DNA of 64,000 nt, taken from NCBI GenBank assembly GCA_022410635.1, contig JAJVDF010000167.1, positions 1,667,261-1,731,260 on the forward strand, written 5' to 3'. Shown one piece after another: positions 26,601 through 41,600 of the stretch; position 1 is the first letter of the stretch; every line of letters starts with the position of its first letter. Position numbers and translations under genes: made by a program. This DNA comes from Tretioscincus oriximinensis. Lineage: Eukaryota; Chordata; Lepidosauria; Squamata; Gymnophthalmidae. The notes beneath the pieces are model-generated. The model had not been told where the DNA came from. It did not search any database and saw nothing but the letters and a program-made list of their open reading frames with translations.

Positions 26601-29600
26601 CCACTTCCTCTACAAGATCTTCTACTATAAGGCCTTGTTCATCTGTACGTAGATTTGTAACCCACATCCATCCATCTTCTAACTCATTGTGGACAATAAA
26701 CATGTCTCCTTTAAGGAAGCTAGAGGAAAGGTAAGGCAATGAAATAAACTCCAATTAAACCAAGAATGGTCAAATTAGAACCCTCTAGATGCTCCTTATC
26801 TGAAAGATGCTTTGACTATGTTTTATTAAATCTGCCTGCCAAACTAAGAAATACATAACCATTCAATATAAAAATAATGTGCCCATTAAATTAAAATGAA
26901 GATGAAATCATTATAATCTAATAGTAAATACAAAGTGAAATTGAACCTAAACTTTGAAGTCAGTTTAGTTTTCTTTGGTGTTAAATAAAATAAAGTATCT
27001 GAAATTTTGTTTCACATTCTGAAATAAGAAAAATGAAGGACAAAAAACATCAAAACACATTTATTTAAACTTTGGTTTTTAAAATCATGTATTTCAACTG
27101 GCCAGTTGAATGTAACCATTTCTTCCATTATTATTTATTTACATATATTTATATTCCCCCCTACACCCAAAAGTCTCAGGGTGAATCATATTAAAAATGA
27201 TAAAACAGATTAAAATAGAACAATTAAAAATGGAACAATGCCTTCAAAGAAAGGAGAATTTTTGGTTCAGCCTGACGCACGCCAGAGGGCAGAGAATTCC
27301 ACAACCTGGGACTATTNTTTTTGCCTTCTTGGTAAAATTCTTATTATAGGTATTTTAGAATTAGGCTAGGTAAATCAAAGAAAGATGTAGAAATGAAGGA
27401 AAATATATAGTGTATGAGGTGCTACGTAGATTATTTATTTGTAATAGATGTACCCTGCAAAAATACTTGATTGCTGTAAAAATATTCTAAACATATTTCT
27501 CCTATGAAGGTCCTCACTTTTTTTAGGATGCCTTGGCCGATCTGCCTCAGCCCAGAACACTGATATAGGAACATAAAAGGAGCTCTACTGAATCGAGTTA
27601 TAGCCCATCTAGTCCAGCATTCTGCCTCATACAGTGACCCACTGTAACAATGGCAAGAAGGTAACTGACCAATCACATCAAGTGAGGAAGGTCTTACGGT
27701 TGTCCACAGAACAGTAGGCACCATTTCATTTGTTGTGCTGGATTAACATTCCAGCACCTACTAATGAGACGAAGGGAGGTGGGATGAGGGAGACTCCCTG
27801 CTCTGCACATCATACAGTGCCCAGGGTGCTCCAGGCACACTCAGCAGCAGCTGCAGGGAACCGTCTTATCCAGCTCTCCAGTCCCTCTGGCCTCTTGTAG
27901 TGCCATCACCTGGCACTGTAGATCAGAATTTAAGATATAGGTCCAATCCTGTGGACATTTCTTATTTTGTTAACTAGTATTTCTTACAATCTCAACTTCT
28001 AGCCACTTATCTGGATGCAGACTTAGTTTTCAAAACAGTCTTCAACAGTCACCAAGTCTGCATACAATTTACAGTCCTGAATAACTGTATTTGTTAAGCT
28101 TTAGAATATATTTTTTCTTCAAAAATATAGTAGCAAGATAGTATTCATTGATTTTCATTTTTATTTGTATTTGGTTTTCTGCGACATTTTTCAAAATGTT
28201 CTAACTATTATTAATAAGTTGGGATCAGATCTATTCTCTCAAAATAGTCAATATAAACAAAACTCTCCATTAAAACATAAGAAATTATAAAGTTCTTTAT
28301 TTCAATAATTTACTGCAATAAAATTCAAAAAACTGATCCACAAACACAAGCCTAGCTAACTATTTTTTTTTNNNAAAAAAATTCAATTATAAACTCAAAT
28401 TGCAAACATGGATGTATGGATGTTTCATGGATGATATCTTAAAATATTTGTTATTCTTAAAACAATACCTTATTTCGTCAGTTTCTGGCACTTTAGTGTA
28501 TGGCAAAATGGCTCGTACTCGCCTTCGGTCCTCTACTGGCTATAAAAAGAAAACATGTTATGTTACATTTATGACATGATTCAGTATTTAAGTATTGAAT
28601 AGAGGAAAAGATCCAATACTAACAATGTACTAATGTACTCTGCATATGTACTTTGTAGTTTACAAATCAAGCACTTTCTTTCATTTTTTTTTATACATAA
28701 GGTGTGGATTATTATAATCATAGTTCAGGTTAACATGTTACCTTGGCTTGCGGGGTCTTATTTGGTATGGCCCCACTATAGGCACTAATAAGCACTGGGA
28801 TATATGTTCAGGTTGATGTAGATAAGATGTTAATTGATTTATGGTTGATACATTGCTACAGTAACTTCTCAGATGTAGGCTACCACCACTTCTTGCAAGA
28901 AGAAAACATCTCAGGATTATATGGAGATGAACGAGCCTCTCTTACTATGCTTCTATTAACAAAGACTCCCAGTTTATTATAACAAAGTAACCACAGACGA
29001 AATCAACTTCAAAATAACAGATACAAATTAACAGAACTGCGGAAGAAGATTGACTGAACTGTACCCCAAGCCCTGCCCACAAAGAGCCTTATTGTGGGTA
29101 ACATATCAGGTCAGAGCTTGGCCATCCACATGCCAGTATAGACTAAGGCAGGCCCCATTTGGAGCCTGCCATATTGTATACTAGAATGTGGATGGCAGCT
29201 CCTATTCCGAGGTATAACCCAGGATAAGGCTCTTCTTACACAGTTCTGTTAATTTGTATCTGTTATCATTTTGAAGTTGATTTCCTCTATGGTTACTTTG
29301 TATCTTCCTGTTAACATTAATATATCGACCCTTTATATATAGTGTTTATGAAGACATTTAACTTTATTTCATAACCACAATAAAATTCCAGTTAGAAAAC
29401 AGCTAAGACTAAACTCACTCTTTTCAACTCATCTTAACTCCAGGCTCCAGTCTACTACTCAGTTCCTTAAAAGAGCCATGTCCCATTTTAGACCGATATC
29501 AATACAATGTCCAGCAAAGAGGCTAACAGCAGAAAAGTAGGTGGCATAAGCTTTTGTAGACACCTTTACTTCTTCAGCTTATGCCACCTACTTTTCTACT

Positions 29601-32600
29601 GTTAGTCTCTTAAGTGCTACTAGCCCCTTTGCTGGATTTTCTACTAGACTAACATGGCTATTTCTCTGAAATGAATACAATGGCAATTGTAGTTCAGGAA
29701 AATCTATTTCATTTGGAAATTGTNTTCTTAATCATTTTGTCATGACTGGTTGTTTATATGTTTTATAAGTATGTCAAAATATTCATAATAAAAATTTTAA
29801 AAAGTAAATCCAAACATGTATCAGAGAGGTGTCAAAGATATGAGTTCAATTAAGACTTAACATTGTTGGTATTAATAGAGCAGAATGTAATAGTACTGAA
29901 GGAAAAAAGGGCAAATGGTGACTCTCCTGTCAAATACTTTTTTCCTTGCTGGGTTCAATAATACATTTATATTGATTTTAGTGCTTCCCAAGTATGGTAT
30001 GTGTACTATTGGCTGGTATGGGAGATGATTTCAGATGTTACATAAATGAACCATCTTATTTTTATCTATTTAAATAAAAAAGTGATCTGATTAAAATGCA
30101 AAATAATTACCGTACATAATAATGCAGGTAGAAAACAGATATTGGTAAAAATGTGAAGCGTGGTATAAGAGATAATAAAATTGGGTGGGGCTTTAAAACC
30201 ACAATTTCAAATTTCTTTGGCAGAAAAAGCAGTAACATCAATATAGAGGGGAGCACCATTCTGTGCCGGGGGGGGGGGGGGGGGGCTCCCACTAAAAAAA
30301 AAAGGGGGGGGGAGAAAGAAGAGTAATCTGTTTTTTATACGCTGCCCTTATCACCCAAAGGGACTCAAAGTACCAGTACAAGGTTAGTTTTCACCCGAAG
30401 GCTTACATCTATTCTATCTTCCCCACCACTTGAAATATAGGTTGCAAATCTAGGTTTTTTGGACTAGCTGAGTTGGCTGAAACTGAGGCCAGTAGAGGGC
30501 CCTCACCATTCTCCATGGGAGGAGACTTCGAGAATGGACCTCTGGACTGAGAAACTGCCTCTTAACTTCTGCACCATTCGTACCTCAAAATGAACTGGAC
30601 TTTTATACTCCCCTTTTCTCACCTGTAGGGACTCAGAGCCGCTTATGAGCTATTTTTCACCCAAAAGCTTACATTTTATCTTCCTCATNACTTTGTCCCT
30701 ATTAATCTACTTAGAATTGCTCACTTTTGAACAGTTAGGTTGGCTGACGCTAAGGCAAGTAGTGGGTCCTCACCCCTTTTCTATGGCAGACACATGGGCC
30801 TAAAATGCCAACCTCACTGTTGAAAGGCCTGTTCTTAACCTCTGCACCACCATACCTCTCTGGTGCGGTCCAATCTGGGAAACTGAAGTTAATAGGGTGA
30901 GAAAATCTGGGGGTTTAGGGTGGAGGAAAAGAAATGTAACTGAATCTGAATTCAGTTCCCTTTCTTCCCAAGCAAGACTATTTTCTATTCAAGGGATAGA
31001 ATCTGTATGATTTTATTTTCCATATTTATACCATTAGAGCATTGCAAATTTTTAATGTATTTTTTTACATCAGTAACTATTAACCAAAACACTTACTTTG
31101 CATGTAATAGCAATTTCCTAAATGTTATCTATTTACACTATTTACAAATATTCAGACTTACAGGATTAGACAACATTATTTCCAATTCAACATTTTAAAA
31201 GGTTAATTTTAAAATAAAATACCTCTGGTGGTGCAACAGGAAGCAACAATTTTTCCCCTTTAAGCAAACATGATACATGACTGTAATAACCTATTAGGTC
31301 AGAAAGGGAAGAAAACCGTCGTCCTCCAATGTAATAGTCACCACACATTGCAATAATTCTGTTTGGAAAAATAATTATCATTATTAGTAGATTTTATTAA
31401 AAAAAACAATAAAAATGCATAAATGTATACACTCGCATACACACAGGTCTACTTGATGGATAGTTTTTCAAAGCTTCAAAGCATATGTTTAATGCTGTTC
31501 ATGCTTTAGGAAGGTAGTAACTACTCACAAATATATATTTTTTAAAAATACATTTAAAGCTACTTTTTAAACACTGTTCGCTCTTTTTAATGAAGTCAAG
31601 AAATTTTTCTCCCTTCTATTGCTGGACTTGAATTTCAATTATCAATGTTCATTAACGATGGTAAATACAACCAAATAACACCAGTAGTGCAACAAATGCC
31701 TGAGTGCTGTTAATATGGGGTTTCCGGTGTGCAAGGAAAATCTTATGAAAAAAACCCTTTACTTTTCAGATTTAACAAATTCAACAGGACTACACAAACC
31801 TATGCATAAAAATATGAATACTATCTGCATTTGAAGGGGAATGGAAGACAAGTCAGAATACAAACAAGCATATCTGGTCCCCTGCGCTGTCTACAAATGG
31901 CCCATTTGCATAGTTTCTTGCAGCCATATAACCTCTCCTTTTCAGAGCTCTAATACAAGAAAACAGACTGATGTGAAACAAAGCGGTATTCAAGACAAAG
32001 AAAAGTGACAGCTGTATAGCAAGTGGGCAGTGCATAGGCAGCTGCAAGGCTTTAAGTAGCTAGAGCAGTCCTGTCTGATACATTACCAAGTTAACACTAG
32101 AAAACCAACACTANTTCAGGGTTAGCAGATGCCCAAGTGGCTTACTGTGCACTCAACATTTACTATTTGCAGACAGAATAAAAGATGGCCTCAGAAGGTA
32201 AAGCAACATTACTGCAACAAAGAATGACTAATAAGAATAGCATGAAAACGTAATAAAGTTTAAAGTAAAAAGCAAAGCATTGATTGCCAACCTCACAACC
32301 ATACTGTAATGGTGAGGGAATAAGGACATGTTTTAAATTCAGACAGGGAAACAATGTTGTCTCACAATCACAATTACTCCTATGTGGACTGAACCCAATC
32401 ATTAATCACATGCAAGAGATTTCTTCATGGTGAATGGAAAATATATATTCTGAAAAATTAAATCTGAAATCTCTAGAGTCAAATCCACACCATCTGCTGC
32501 CTTCTATGTGTACCACTGGCCTCTCATTCTTGTTTATAGTTCTGTCATTCCCAATTCTACATCCACCCATTCCCCAGAAATCTAGACCAACTGTGCACCA

Positions 32601-35600
32601 CTAGTCATTCCTGTTGAGGGGACGAATAGGTGCACAGAAGTTTTCAATTCATACTTCAAAATCTTAAGACAAAGGATGTAGTTTTAAAAATGAAAATGAA
32701 CAAATGAATGAAAACATACTTACCTAAAGTGATTCACAACATTGGTTTTACTAAGGAATGAAAGGACAAACGACCCGGGTCTTCGATCACTCTCTCTTAT
32801 AAGATAACTTCCAGATTTTCCTGCTTGACGAAGGCGTTCCTCTGCAATCGTTCTATCAAGTTTTCCATGATACCATCTGGTTTTAAAAAATAATTATTCC
32901 ATATGTTATATCAATTAATAATAGTACAATTTAAAACAGAAATACATCTTAGGTTGATTAAGGGGCCCAGATAAAGATGCTACCAAAAACCATTAGCTGC
33001 TACCAATAGACAGGAAACATAGAAGTCCTGAGGGTACAATGTTAGTGAATGTCACCATGGGTGAATTCCTTCATTTAGTTTGCAAATGAGTACATTTGTG
33101 CTAAGCTGGCCTGTTCCTGAAACTCAGTTTCAGCTTCAGATAATGTCAAAGACAAACTGATCCAGCCTCAGTAGCCCAACACAACAAGGTTTTGTGACAG
33201 GCATTATTAGGTTTTATAGTTTCTTTGTGACACATTTATAGCCAAATGTAAGCCTTTTAGGAGGCCATAAAGGACAGCATGAAGTCATAAAAATGTCAAA
33301 ATGGCTGTAAAGAGTGCCTGGTATCTCCCTTCAGAAGAACTAGCTGAACCAAGATCATATAACTGAGACTATATACATATCTAATTGCAAACATGAAATA
33401 AAACGCATAATTTATTTAATCAATAAAAGAAAATTAAGATTGCTTAAGTGCATACATGCAGACTATTATGATATTTTTACTTTACATGATACAGCCTTCA
33501 GTATACATTAGGTCAAAATATTGAATACAAAACATCCAAAAAGTCTAGATAAAAGTCAAAAGATGAACAATGCACAAGCATAAAACAACAGTTTTAGCAT
33601 AGAAAAGATAAGATGGTTGTAACAAACTAGGAAAGAAATCTTAGAATACAAATAGATAATTCATTGATGGAACTGGAACAGTAAGTACCTGCTTTTAAAA
33701 AAAAAAGCCAATGGTATGTTACAGATAATCAAAAGTGGTTTGAAAAAAAATGCTAATATTATAAATGTTCTTAAACTAATCAATGATGTGTCCACATTCT
33801 GAATACTGTGTGCAGTTTTGGCAAAACACAAATGTATGAAAGAGGCTAACACAAACGATCCATAGGATAAAAGAATATTTCTGATGAAAAAAAGTTTAAG
33901 TAAGGTTTTGGTTGTGTATTATTGGTAATATAATGAAATTATACAGTAACATGAAAAAAGCAGAAATAACCCAATATAAGGGAAGGTTGGTAGATCTGAA
34001 GATGTATCTATTTGACACAAATAGGTACTGATGAAACCAAATAGTGCCCTTGTGTCTTTCCTGAAGACTAAGACAGTTTTTTAAAAAGAGGTGATATACT
34101 CAAGATATCTGTTTGGTATGGTTTAGTGACTCCTGCATTGAGCAGAGGGGGTTGAACCTGATGACCCTGCAGATATGCAATTTCTGCAAAGTCAATGTGC
34201 AAGAACGACTGTATTTTCTGGATTATAATACACACCAGGCCATAAAAGGCACCTAGATTTTAGAGGAGGAAAACTGGGGGGGGGGGGGGGATTCTAAATT
34301 TGTTTCACATTTGAGCCGTTGCTACTGCCAGCTTTGTGAACATTTTCTTCAGGGAATTTTGGTATATTCGGACCATAAGACACACAAACATTTTCACCCC
34401 ACGTTTTGGGGAAATAAAGTGCTTTTTATATATTGAAAAATACAATAAATACCAAATGCTGAATGCTTATGGTTTTCAAAACGTTTATATATACCAGTAA
34501 TTTTAAAAGTAAACAAGAGAATCTTTGCATAATTTTAAATAAAAATATTACTGGGCGAAACTATAGCAGAAACACATAGTGTGCAAAATAATTGTAAATT
34601 ATTCTAGTAATATCCTGAGGAAACTGGTGCTCATAATGCACTTCACTAGAAAACAGGATATGTGCTGAAATGCCAGCCTGTGAAACAGTTCTTTAGTAAG
34701 CAAAATTCTTTTTCATTGGCTGGAGAAACTGAGTGGCAGCTTTATTCTTGAAATATTAAACTTACAACTAGAAAGCAACACAATAAGAACATCATAACTT
34801 AAAAAACAAACGTGTCTTCTTGAAATGGTAGTACAACTCAAAGCATAATTGAACTGATAAAGCCATTAAACAATTTAAAAAGCTATTATCTCAAAAGCCA
34901 GCCAGTTCTAAGGTTGACTGGGAAAATATATTGACCTGATTTGCTAGGCAATCAGAAGTAGGATAGTCTTTGCATTAAGATATCATTCTTGGCAGGGGTT
35001 CTGACCTTAACCCACACACTGCAACTTGCATTGTGAATCAGAACTGAAAAATATTGGAAAATTAGTGTCAGAATAAACAAACACTGCTTGTTCCTAAAGA
35101 ATATTGCCCAGCTCAACCAAAGTCAAAGAACAAGACAGGTTTTCAAAGAGGTAGCTGACAAAAAATATTACCAAACTGAAAAGTGTAGAGCTGATGATGT
35201 CATAGCACCTAAATTCTCCAAACAAGCGGAGAATACAAAAATATATTCTTTATCTCCAATAGCAAAGTAAGAATTTATGAGCAAAACCAGTTGTAAAGGA
35301 AATAAAAGACTCAGTGTTGGGTTTATCAAAATTGTTAAGTTACTTCTACACAAAGACTCCATAAATTAGAAGAAAGCTTTCTACCAAGTCTTTCAAAAAT
35401 TTGAGTGATACATATACTTTTTAAAATTTACACCCTTTTTTCATCCAATGAGCTTAAAGCAGTGATTCCCAAACTTTTTTGAGCTGCTGCCCCCTTGGCT
35501 CCCAAGTCACATCCCTTGTACCTCCTACTCCATCCACCCCAATTATATTAAAAAATGTCTTCAAAATCTAAATTTCTTTTTCATCAGACTAGGCTAGTAA

Positions 35601-38600
35601 TCCACAAACATTAAGATTCATGAAAAGCCAAATCCTATAATTTTTTCACAGAAATAGACAACAGGGTATAAGAGAATCAGTAGTTTGGGATTCCTTTAAG
35701 GCTACAATACGAGGGATGTGTATACAACAGGACGTCAGATTAAAAAGAGAGAAAAATAGATACAGAAGACAAATATTGGCTCACAAAACCTACAATTACA
35801 GATGGGATCACAACCTAACCAAATCTTTATGCAACACTTTAAAGAGCTTCAGCATAAATTGGAAACCTTAGATAGAACACATTTGATAAAAGCGAGCATG
35901 TTCGTAAAAAATGAAACCCTGTCATGGGATGCTCAAAGTATGCAGAAAATGGCAAAAAAACCCTAAAGGCTAGACAAGAGGAGGATAACAATTCTTAAAG
36001 GTCCAAACGATACTAACATCGCCTCTGACAAGGAAATTCGTAATGTTTTTGTGAACTTCTATAGTCATCTATACAGATTAAGACAATCGGAAGATCAAGA
36101 TGTGATAAGATATGCACACCTGAACAGGGAAGATGGACTATTTGTTAAAGAAATAACAAATAATGAAATTATAAAGGCTATAGATNAGTTAAAACGGGAA
36201 AAGGCAGCAGGCCCAGATAGCTTTACTGCCACTTTTTATAAGATCTTTAAGGAAGAACTTATTCCCCAGTTACGGACTCTCTTTAATCAGGTATTAATCT
36301 CTCAGGATGTTCCCTCCACGTGGAGAAATTTCAAAATTATTCCCATTCTGAAATCAGGGAGAACCCCATCAGATGTTGAGTCTTACCACCCGATTTCCCT
36401 CAAAAATCAAGACTATAAGATCTTCGCTCGCATACTAGCTAACCGGCTTGAGACCTTTCTCCCAAAATTGATCAAGGGGGATCGATTCGGTTTTGTAAAG
36501 GGAAGAAAGATTACTGATCCCTTCCGAACTACCATTAAACATCAATCACACCCAGCTCCATAAGAGACAGGTTGCTTTTCTGAAACTGGATGTGTACAAG
36601 GCCTTTTATTCTCTCAGTCATAAATTTATTGAAAGCATATGCCACTATTATCAAGTTCAAGAATGTAATTCAGACTCTATATCAAAACAATAGGTCTCAA
36701 ATTCGTGTAAACGAGGGCACCTCAACTCCTTTTTGTATAAACAATGGGGTAAAACAGGGATGTCCTCTGTTTCCCTCTATATTCATCCTCGCAATTGAAG
36801 TGTTGTTAGAAAATATTAGAAGGAACCCAACTATAACCGGATATCAGGCAAGGAACGAACAGATCAAAGTCCAATTATATGCAGATGACGCCTTAATAAT
36901 AATATCCAATCCAGTACATTCTATACATGAAATAAAAAAGAGAGATAATTTTGAGAAGTATTCAGGATTGGAAATTAATGTGGGCAAATCCGAGCTGCTA
37001 ACAATAAATATCTTAAGAGAACAACTTCAACTGATAAGCAATAATACCGGCTTGAAATTGGGTTGTAAGAAATTCAAATATTTGGGTGTATGGATAACAA
37101 AAAACTTACAATCCTCTATGAAAGAAACTTAAAAAGACATTACACAATTGGAAAAACAAAAAGTGGTCTATCACTTCCAAAATTAGGGCCATTAATATGA
37201 TGGTCTTTCCAAAATTCCTATATTTATTTCAGGCCTTCCCGATCTATGTTATGAATTCTAAATTCAGGGAATGGGAAAAACAAATAAAAAAATGGTGATA
37301 AGAAAAATAGGATCCCAAATCGGACCCTTTGGTCGAGAAAAGAAGAGGTGAGATAGGGACTGTTTTCATTGAAATCTTACTTTATTTCTTTCCAGATAGA
37401 TAGATTACTCCAAATGGAATTTGATAATACGAAAAAAGCAATTAGATTTGAACTTAAATCTTATGGACAATGTATCTCTTCTTTCTATGGTAGTGGAAAA
37501 AAGAATGACAAAGTACTGGTTGATCCCACTCTCAGCACTCCACAAAGCATGGAAATTAAATTGCAAACACCTTACTAATAACTGGAGACAGGCAACTTCA
37601 AACAAAATAATGAATTCTACAGAAGAATCAAATATGTGTAAATATCTGAACATATTAATGAGTTTAGGCTATAAAAAACTGAGAGATCTAATAGCCATTG
37701 GAGGAAGGCCCATGACATGGACNCAGATCCAAAATTTGTCACCGGAATTGGGACAGCGTTCAATCCTTCATGAATTTAGTAATGGAAGAAGTAAGAAATA
37801 TAGCCAATATACAAGTGGCATTTTTGGTAACTGCGTGGCTTTGTAATGAATGGGATACTAAAAAGTTATCTATTGAGGTCATTTTTTTGCTGCAATATGC
37901 AATTTATGCGGCACATCTCGTCATGGCTAAAGGTTGGAAAAATTCAATCATTTGGACAATTCAAGAATGGCATCACTATATGGTGGAGTTCATTACTTTC
38001 AACATTCTTCAAGAATATTGCCTGAAATTTTTGGAAATTACAATAAATCCACCTACATCCACCAAATGGAACAAATTTTTAATCCAAACGGTTCAAATGT
38101 TTGTGGAACAAAGATTAATTTAGGATCAATACTATATCTGTTTGGGGAGGGGGAAGGGGCTTGAGTTTTAGATTTGCTTTGTTTTGTTTTGGTGTGTTAT
38201 ATCAACAATAATAATAAAAAAAGAATCTAAATTTCTTAATTTAAAATCTTAGGAAACAGATATAAAAGTACAGAGACAAAGGTACCACTGTTCTTTAAAA
38301 ATCAGCCACAAGTGGAGCATTCACTGAATATAGAACAGATATGCTTCTACAAATATTTAAAAGTTCTTTTTCAATCTGCTGGCAATTGGAATCAACAACT
38401 TTTACTCCATTAAATGTTTAAAGACCCATCTCTGCAATACTAAAATACTGTTGATTCTCAAGAGATCTTTATATCTTGTCATGGAAGTTGTTCAGTTTAA
38501 GTGATTCCCCCAACTGGGAGAATTCAATTATTGTTTAAGAGGTTTTTTAAAAAACATTATTCATTGCTCTATACTTAGTGTTAAATTAAGGATTGGGACT

Positions 38601-41600
38601 GCTTTATCTAGTTCCAGTTTCAGATCACAATACATAGTTGAGGTTTAAGCTAGTTCCATCCAAATTAATTGCACACACTCTACAACCACCTTCACGCTGA
38701 CTTCTGGCAGTTACCATATCTCAAGGTGCTATCAAGATTGATTTACACAGGTGTATTTTAAACAAAGTAATTTCCCTTCTGAATATTTCTTTAGCATATT
38801 TAGCATACGAGTGTGAGTTTCATGTGTATTTTAAAGCACTAATAGAACTAATGGTAAATGTGAGCTTTGGAATATGGGGGTGGGTGGAATATGGGGGCAA
38901 GGGGTGACAGCCATATGTTTTCCCCATACATAGACTGTGGTGGGGGAAAAGGAAATATTTAATACAATTTATTGCCCACCCTATGCCAACCTCTTTCTCT
39001 GACTGGTTAGCTGGTTCAGCCATCCAGGGAAGGTTCAGAGAAGTTCAAATTGACTACAAGTACCTAACTGATAATATAAAAATATAACACTTTTCCCCTT
39101 TCTACAGTCACCCTGAACACAAGAAGCATTTCTGAACAAAAGGAATTTTTTCATTCTTTGAATTAATTTCTATCCAAATACTTTAGCTTGTTTCTTGAAA
39201 AATCATTATTAAAATTTACTCATACTATTCAGATGCTTTATTTCTCCAACTTTCCACATGTTCAGAACACTTTAAGCTGTAGTCCAAAAATTCAGTTTTT
39301 CTTCATGTTCTGTATTTACTGTTAATTGCCTTGAAACCTTCGGGTATAGGGCAGTATAAACCTGATTTAAGTAATTTAAAAATAAACATTACTTTCACAT
39401 TCTTCTTTGCTTTCACTGTACTCAAATTTAATCACAAATGATCTGGTTTAAATATTATATTTGCATAAATAAACCTTTTGCAAAATGCCTATTCTTTCTT
39501 CTCCTATATTTCTAACGTCACCGCAATAAAACATATACAGTATATGTTTGTACAATTTTGAAAAATACTACGCTTTCCCATCAATTTTCATAGTATCACT
39601 TTACAACTCTAATCACTCTAGTTGTGTGGACACAAATGACAACTTTACAATAATTGTGTTTTTTAAACAGAACATTTTATTCTCAATATAGAACAGCTTT
39701 GTTTTTTAGGTAACAGGCATTCCTATTTGAAGGGAGGGTTCCATCTTTTGAACACTAGAGGTTTTTTTGTTTTGTTTTTTAAAAAAGATCAGAGTTCAAT
39801 ACTGAAGTTTAGCTAATCGGAACTCTCCGTGGAGCTGTCCAGGGTGCTACTACCTCACCTAAAATGCTGGAAACTGGATACCTCATCAATTTTTAGACTT
39901 GGTTTAATTTTGCCAGTTTTCACCTAGAAAATAATACAAACACATGCACACATGCTACCAGAAGAAGAACTCAGTTTTTATACCCTGCTTTTCTCCCCTG
40001 AAGGGACTCAAAGCAGCTTACAAGGATATATTTCAACCAAAGGTTTCCATTCTATCTTCCCCACCAGGCTATGGTGGTTCCCATTTATCTACTTGCTATC
40101 TGTTGCATTTTTTTGCAATTCTTGCTTTCGAATAGCTGGGTTGTTACTTCTAAGCACTCCCATAACATTCCATCACTGACAAGCTGGGAATACGCTTCTT
40201 CGATTCATATATCATAACTTTAAAAAATAGCTGCATGTTTTTGCTATTAGAATTTAATCTATTTCTCAGGCATTGTGATAAGCAATACATTAATCCTACC
40301 AATATCCATAACAAATTATTCATGGTTTAAAGTGTTTTCTCTTGGAATCATCTAAATTTGAGAAATCACAGATATCTTTCATGGTAATTTTGCTCTTCTA
40401 ATTCTACTAAAACTCCTTAATAGTAATAAAGATACATTTCTAGTGAATCCAGTTTCACTATTAAAATTCAGACTCATACTGGAACATTATGAAACAATCA
40501 AGCAGGTTGTTGACAAACACTGTTAGGTACTGTGATTATTGGCTATCAATACTGCGCTTCTGGAGGAAAAAATCAAAGATGAACAAGCATTTATTGATCT
40601 AACAACTTCTAAAATTTTCTTTTTAAAAAAATCTGTGAAGTAGGGTTAACTTAGAAATGAAAGCTAAAGAGCTCTGCTTAACCAGTTCCTCTACATCTTA
40701 ACACAATTTCAGTAATTTGCAGTTGCCTAGAAAGTTCCAAAGGAATATATATATATAGACATTTTNNNAAAAAAAAATGTCTGAAGCACTTAAGAAAATG
40801 ATTAGCTGGAAAAGTGTTAAGTGGAAAATCAGTAAGAGTTCTCAACATAATTTAAGTTTTACTTATGCTACATCAAGAAAGTATGGTTAGTGGTATATTA
40901 ACAGGGAACAAATCTCAAAGCAAAGTGGATAGCTAAAAAACTTTAATTCAAAAAGGTTAGAATTTATATCAATGATGATGTAAATGGACGGGGAACCCTC
41001 CTCATCTACATAAAATATCTCCTGTTCAGTTTAACCTGGTAAAAATTACTTTATTCATTCCCACCTTGTCAATTCTCACTTCATTTTAATTTTGGTATCT
41101 TCTGATGCTTAAATAGGCCAGAGTTTTATTCCCCATCCCTTTACAGAGAGCAATCTCAATTTCCCATAAATGCTATTATCACCAAGTACAAGCAGCTTAG
41201 AGGGTACAAGACTGCTATTTGGCATTCTGGCTTCTACAGTCTAAAATGTTATCAAGATATTTGTTATTCCTGAGAACCCTCAGGAACTTCCCAAGATGTG
41301 GTGGGAAGAATAAAATTGTTAAGAGAACCCTACCACACTTGATTCAAAAAATTGCAAAGAAACTATGTACAGCATCCAAAGAGCTTCAGGCTGAATCAGA
41401 GATATTTTGGAGTGAGGGTTCCAATTTATAATGATGCCACACACAGAACAAACTATGAGTGAAGGTAGAGAAGAAGAAGAAGAACTTGGTTCTTATACCC
41501 CGCTTTTCTCACCTTTCAAAGGGACTCAAAGCGGCTTACAAGGATATATTTTGCCCGAAGGCTCACATTCTATCTTCCCCACCAGGCTCTGGTGGTTCCC

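Noticed and set aside
36051..38164. Reverse transcriptase open frames considered as host genes
   Set aside because: They are parts of one L1 copy with target-site duplications, tail and broken frames.
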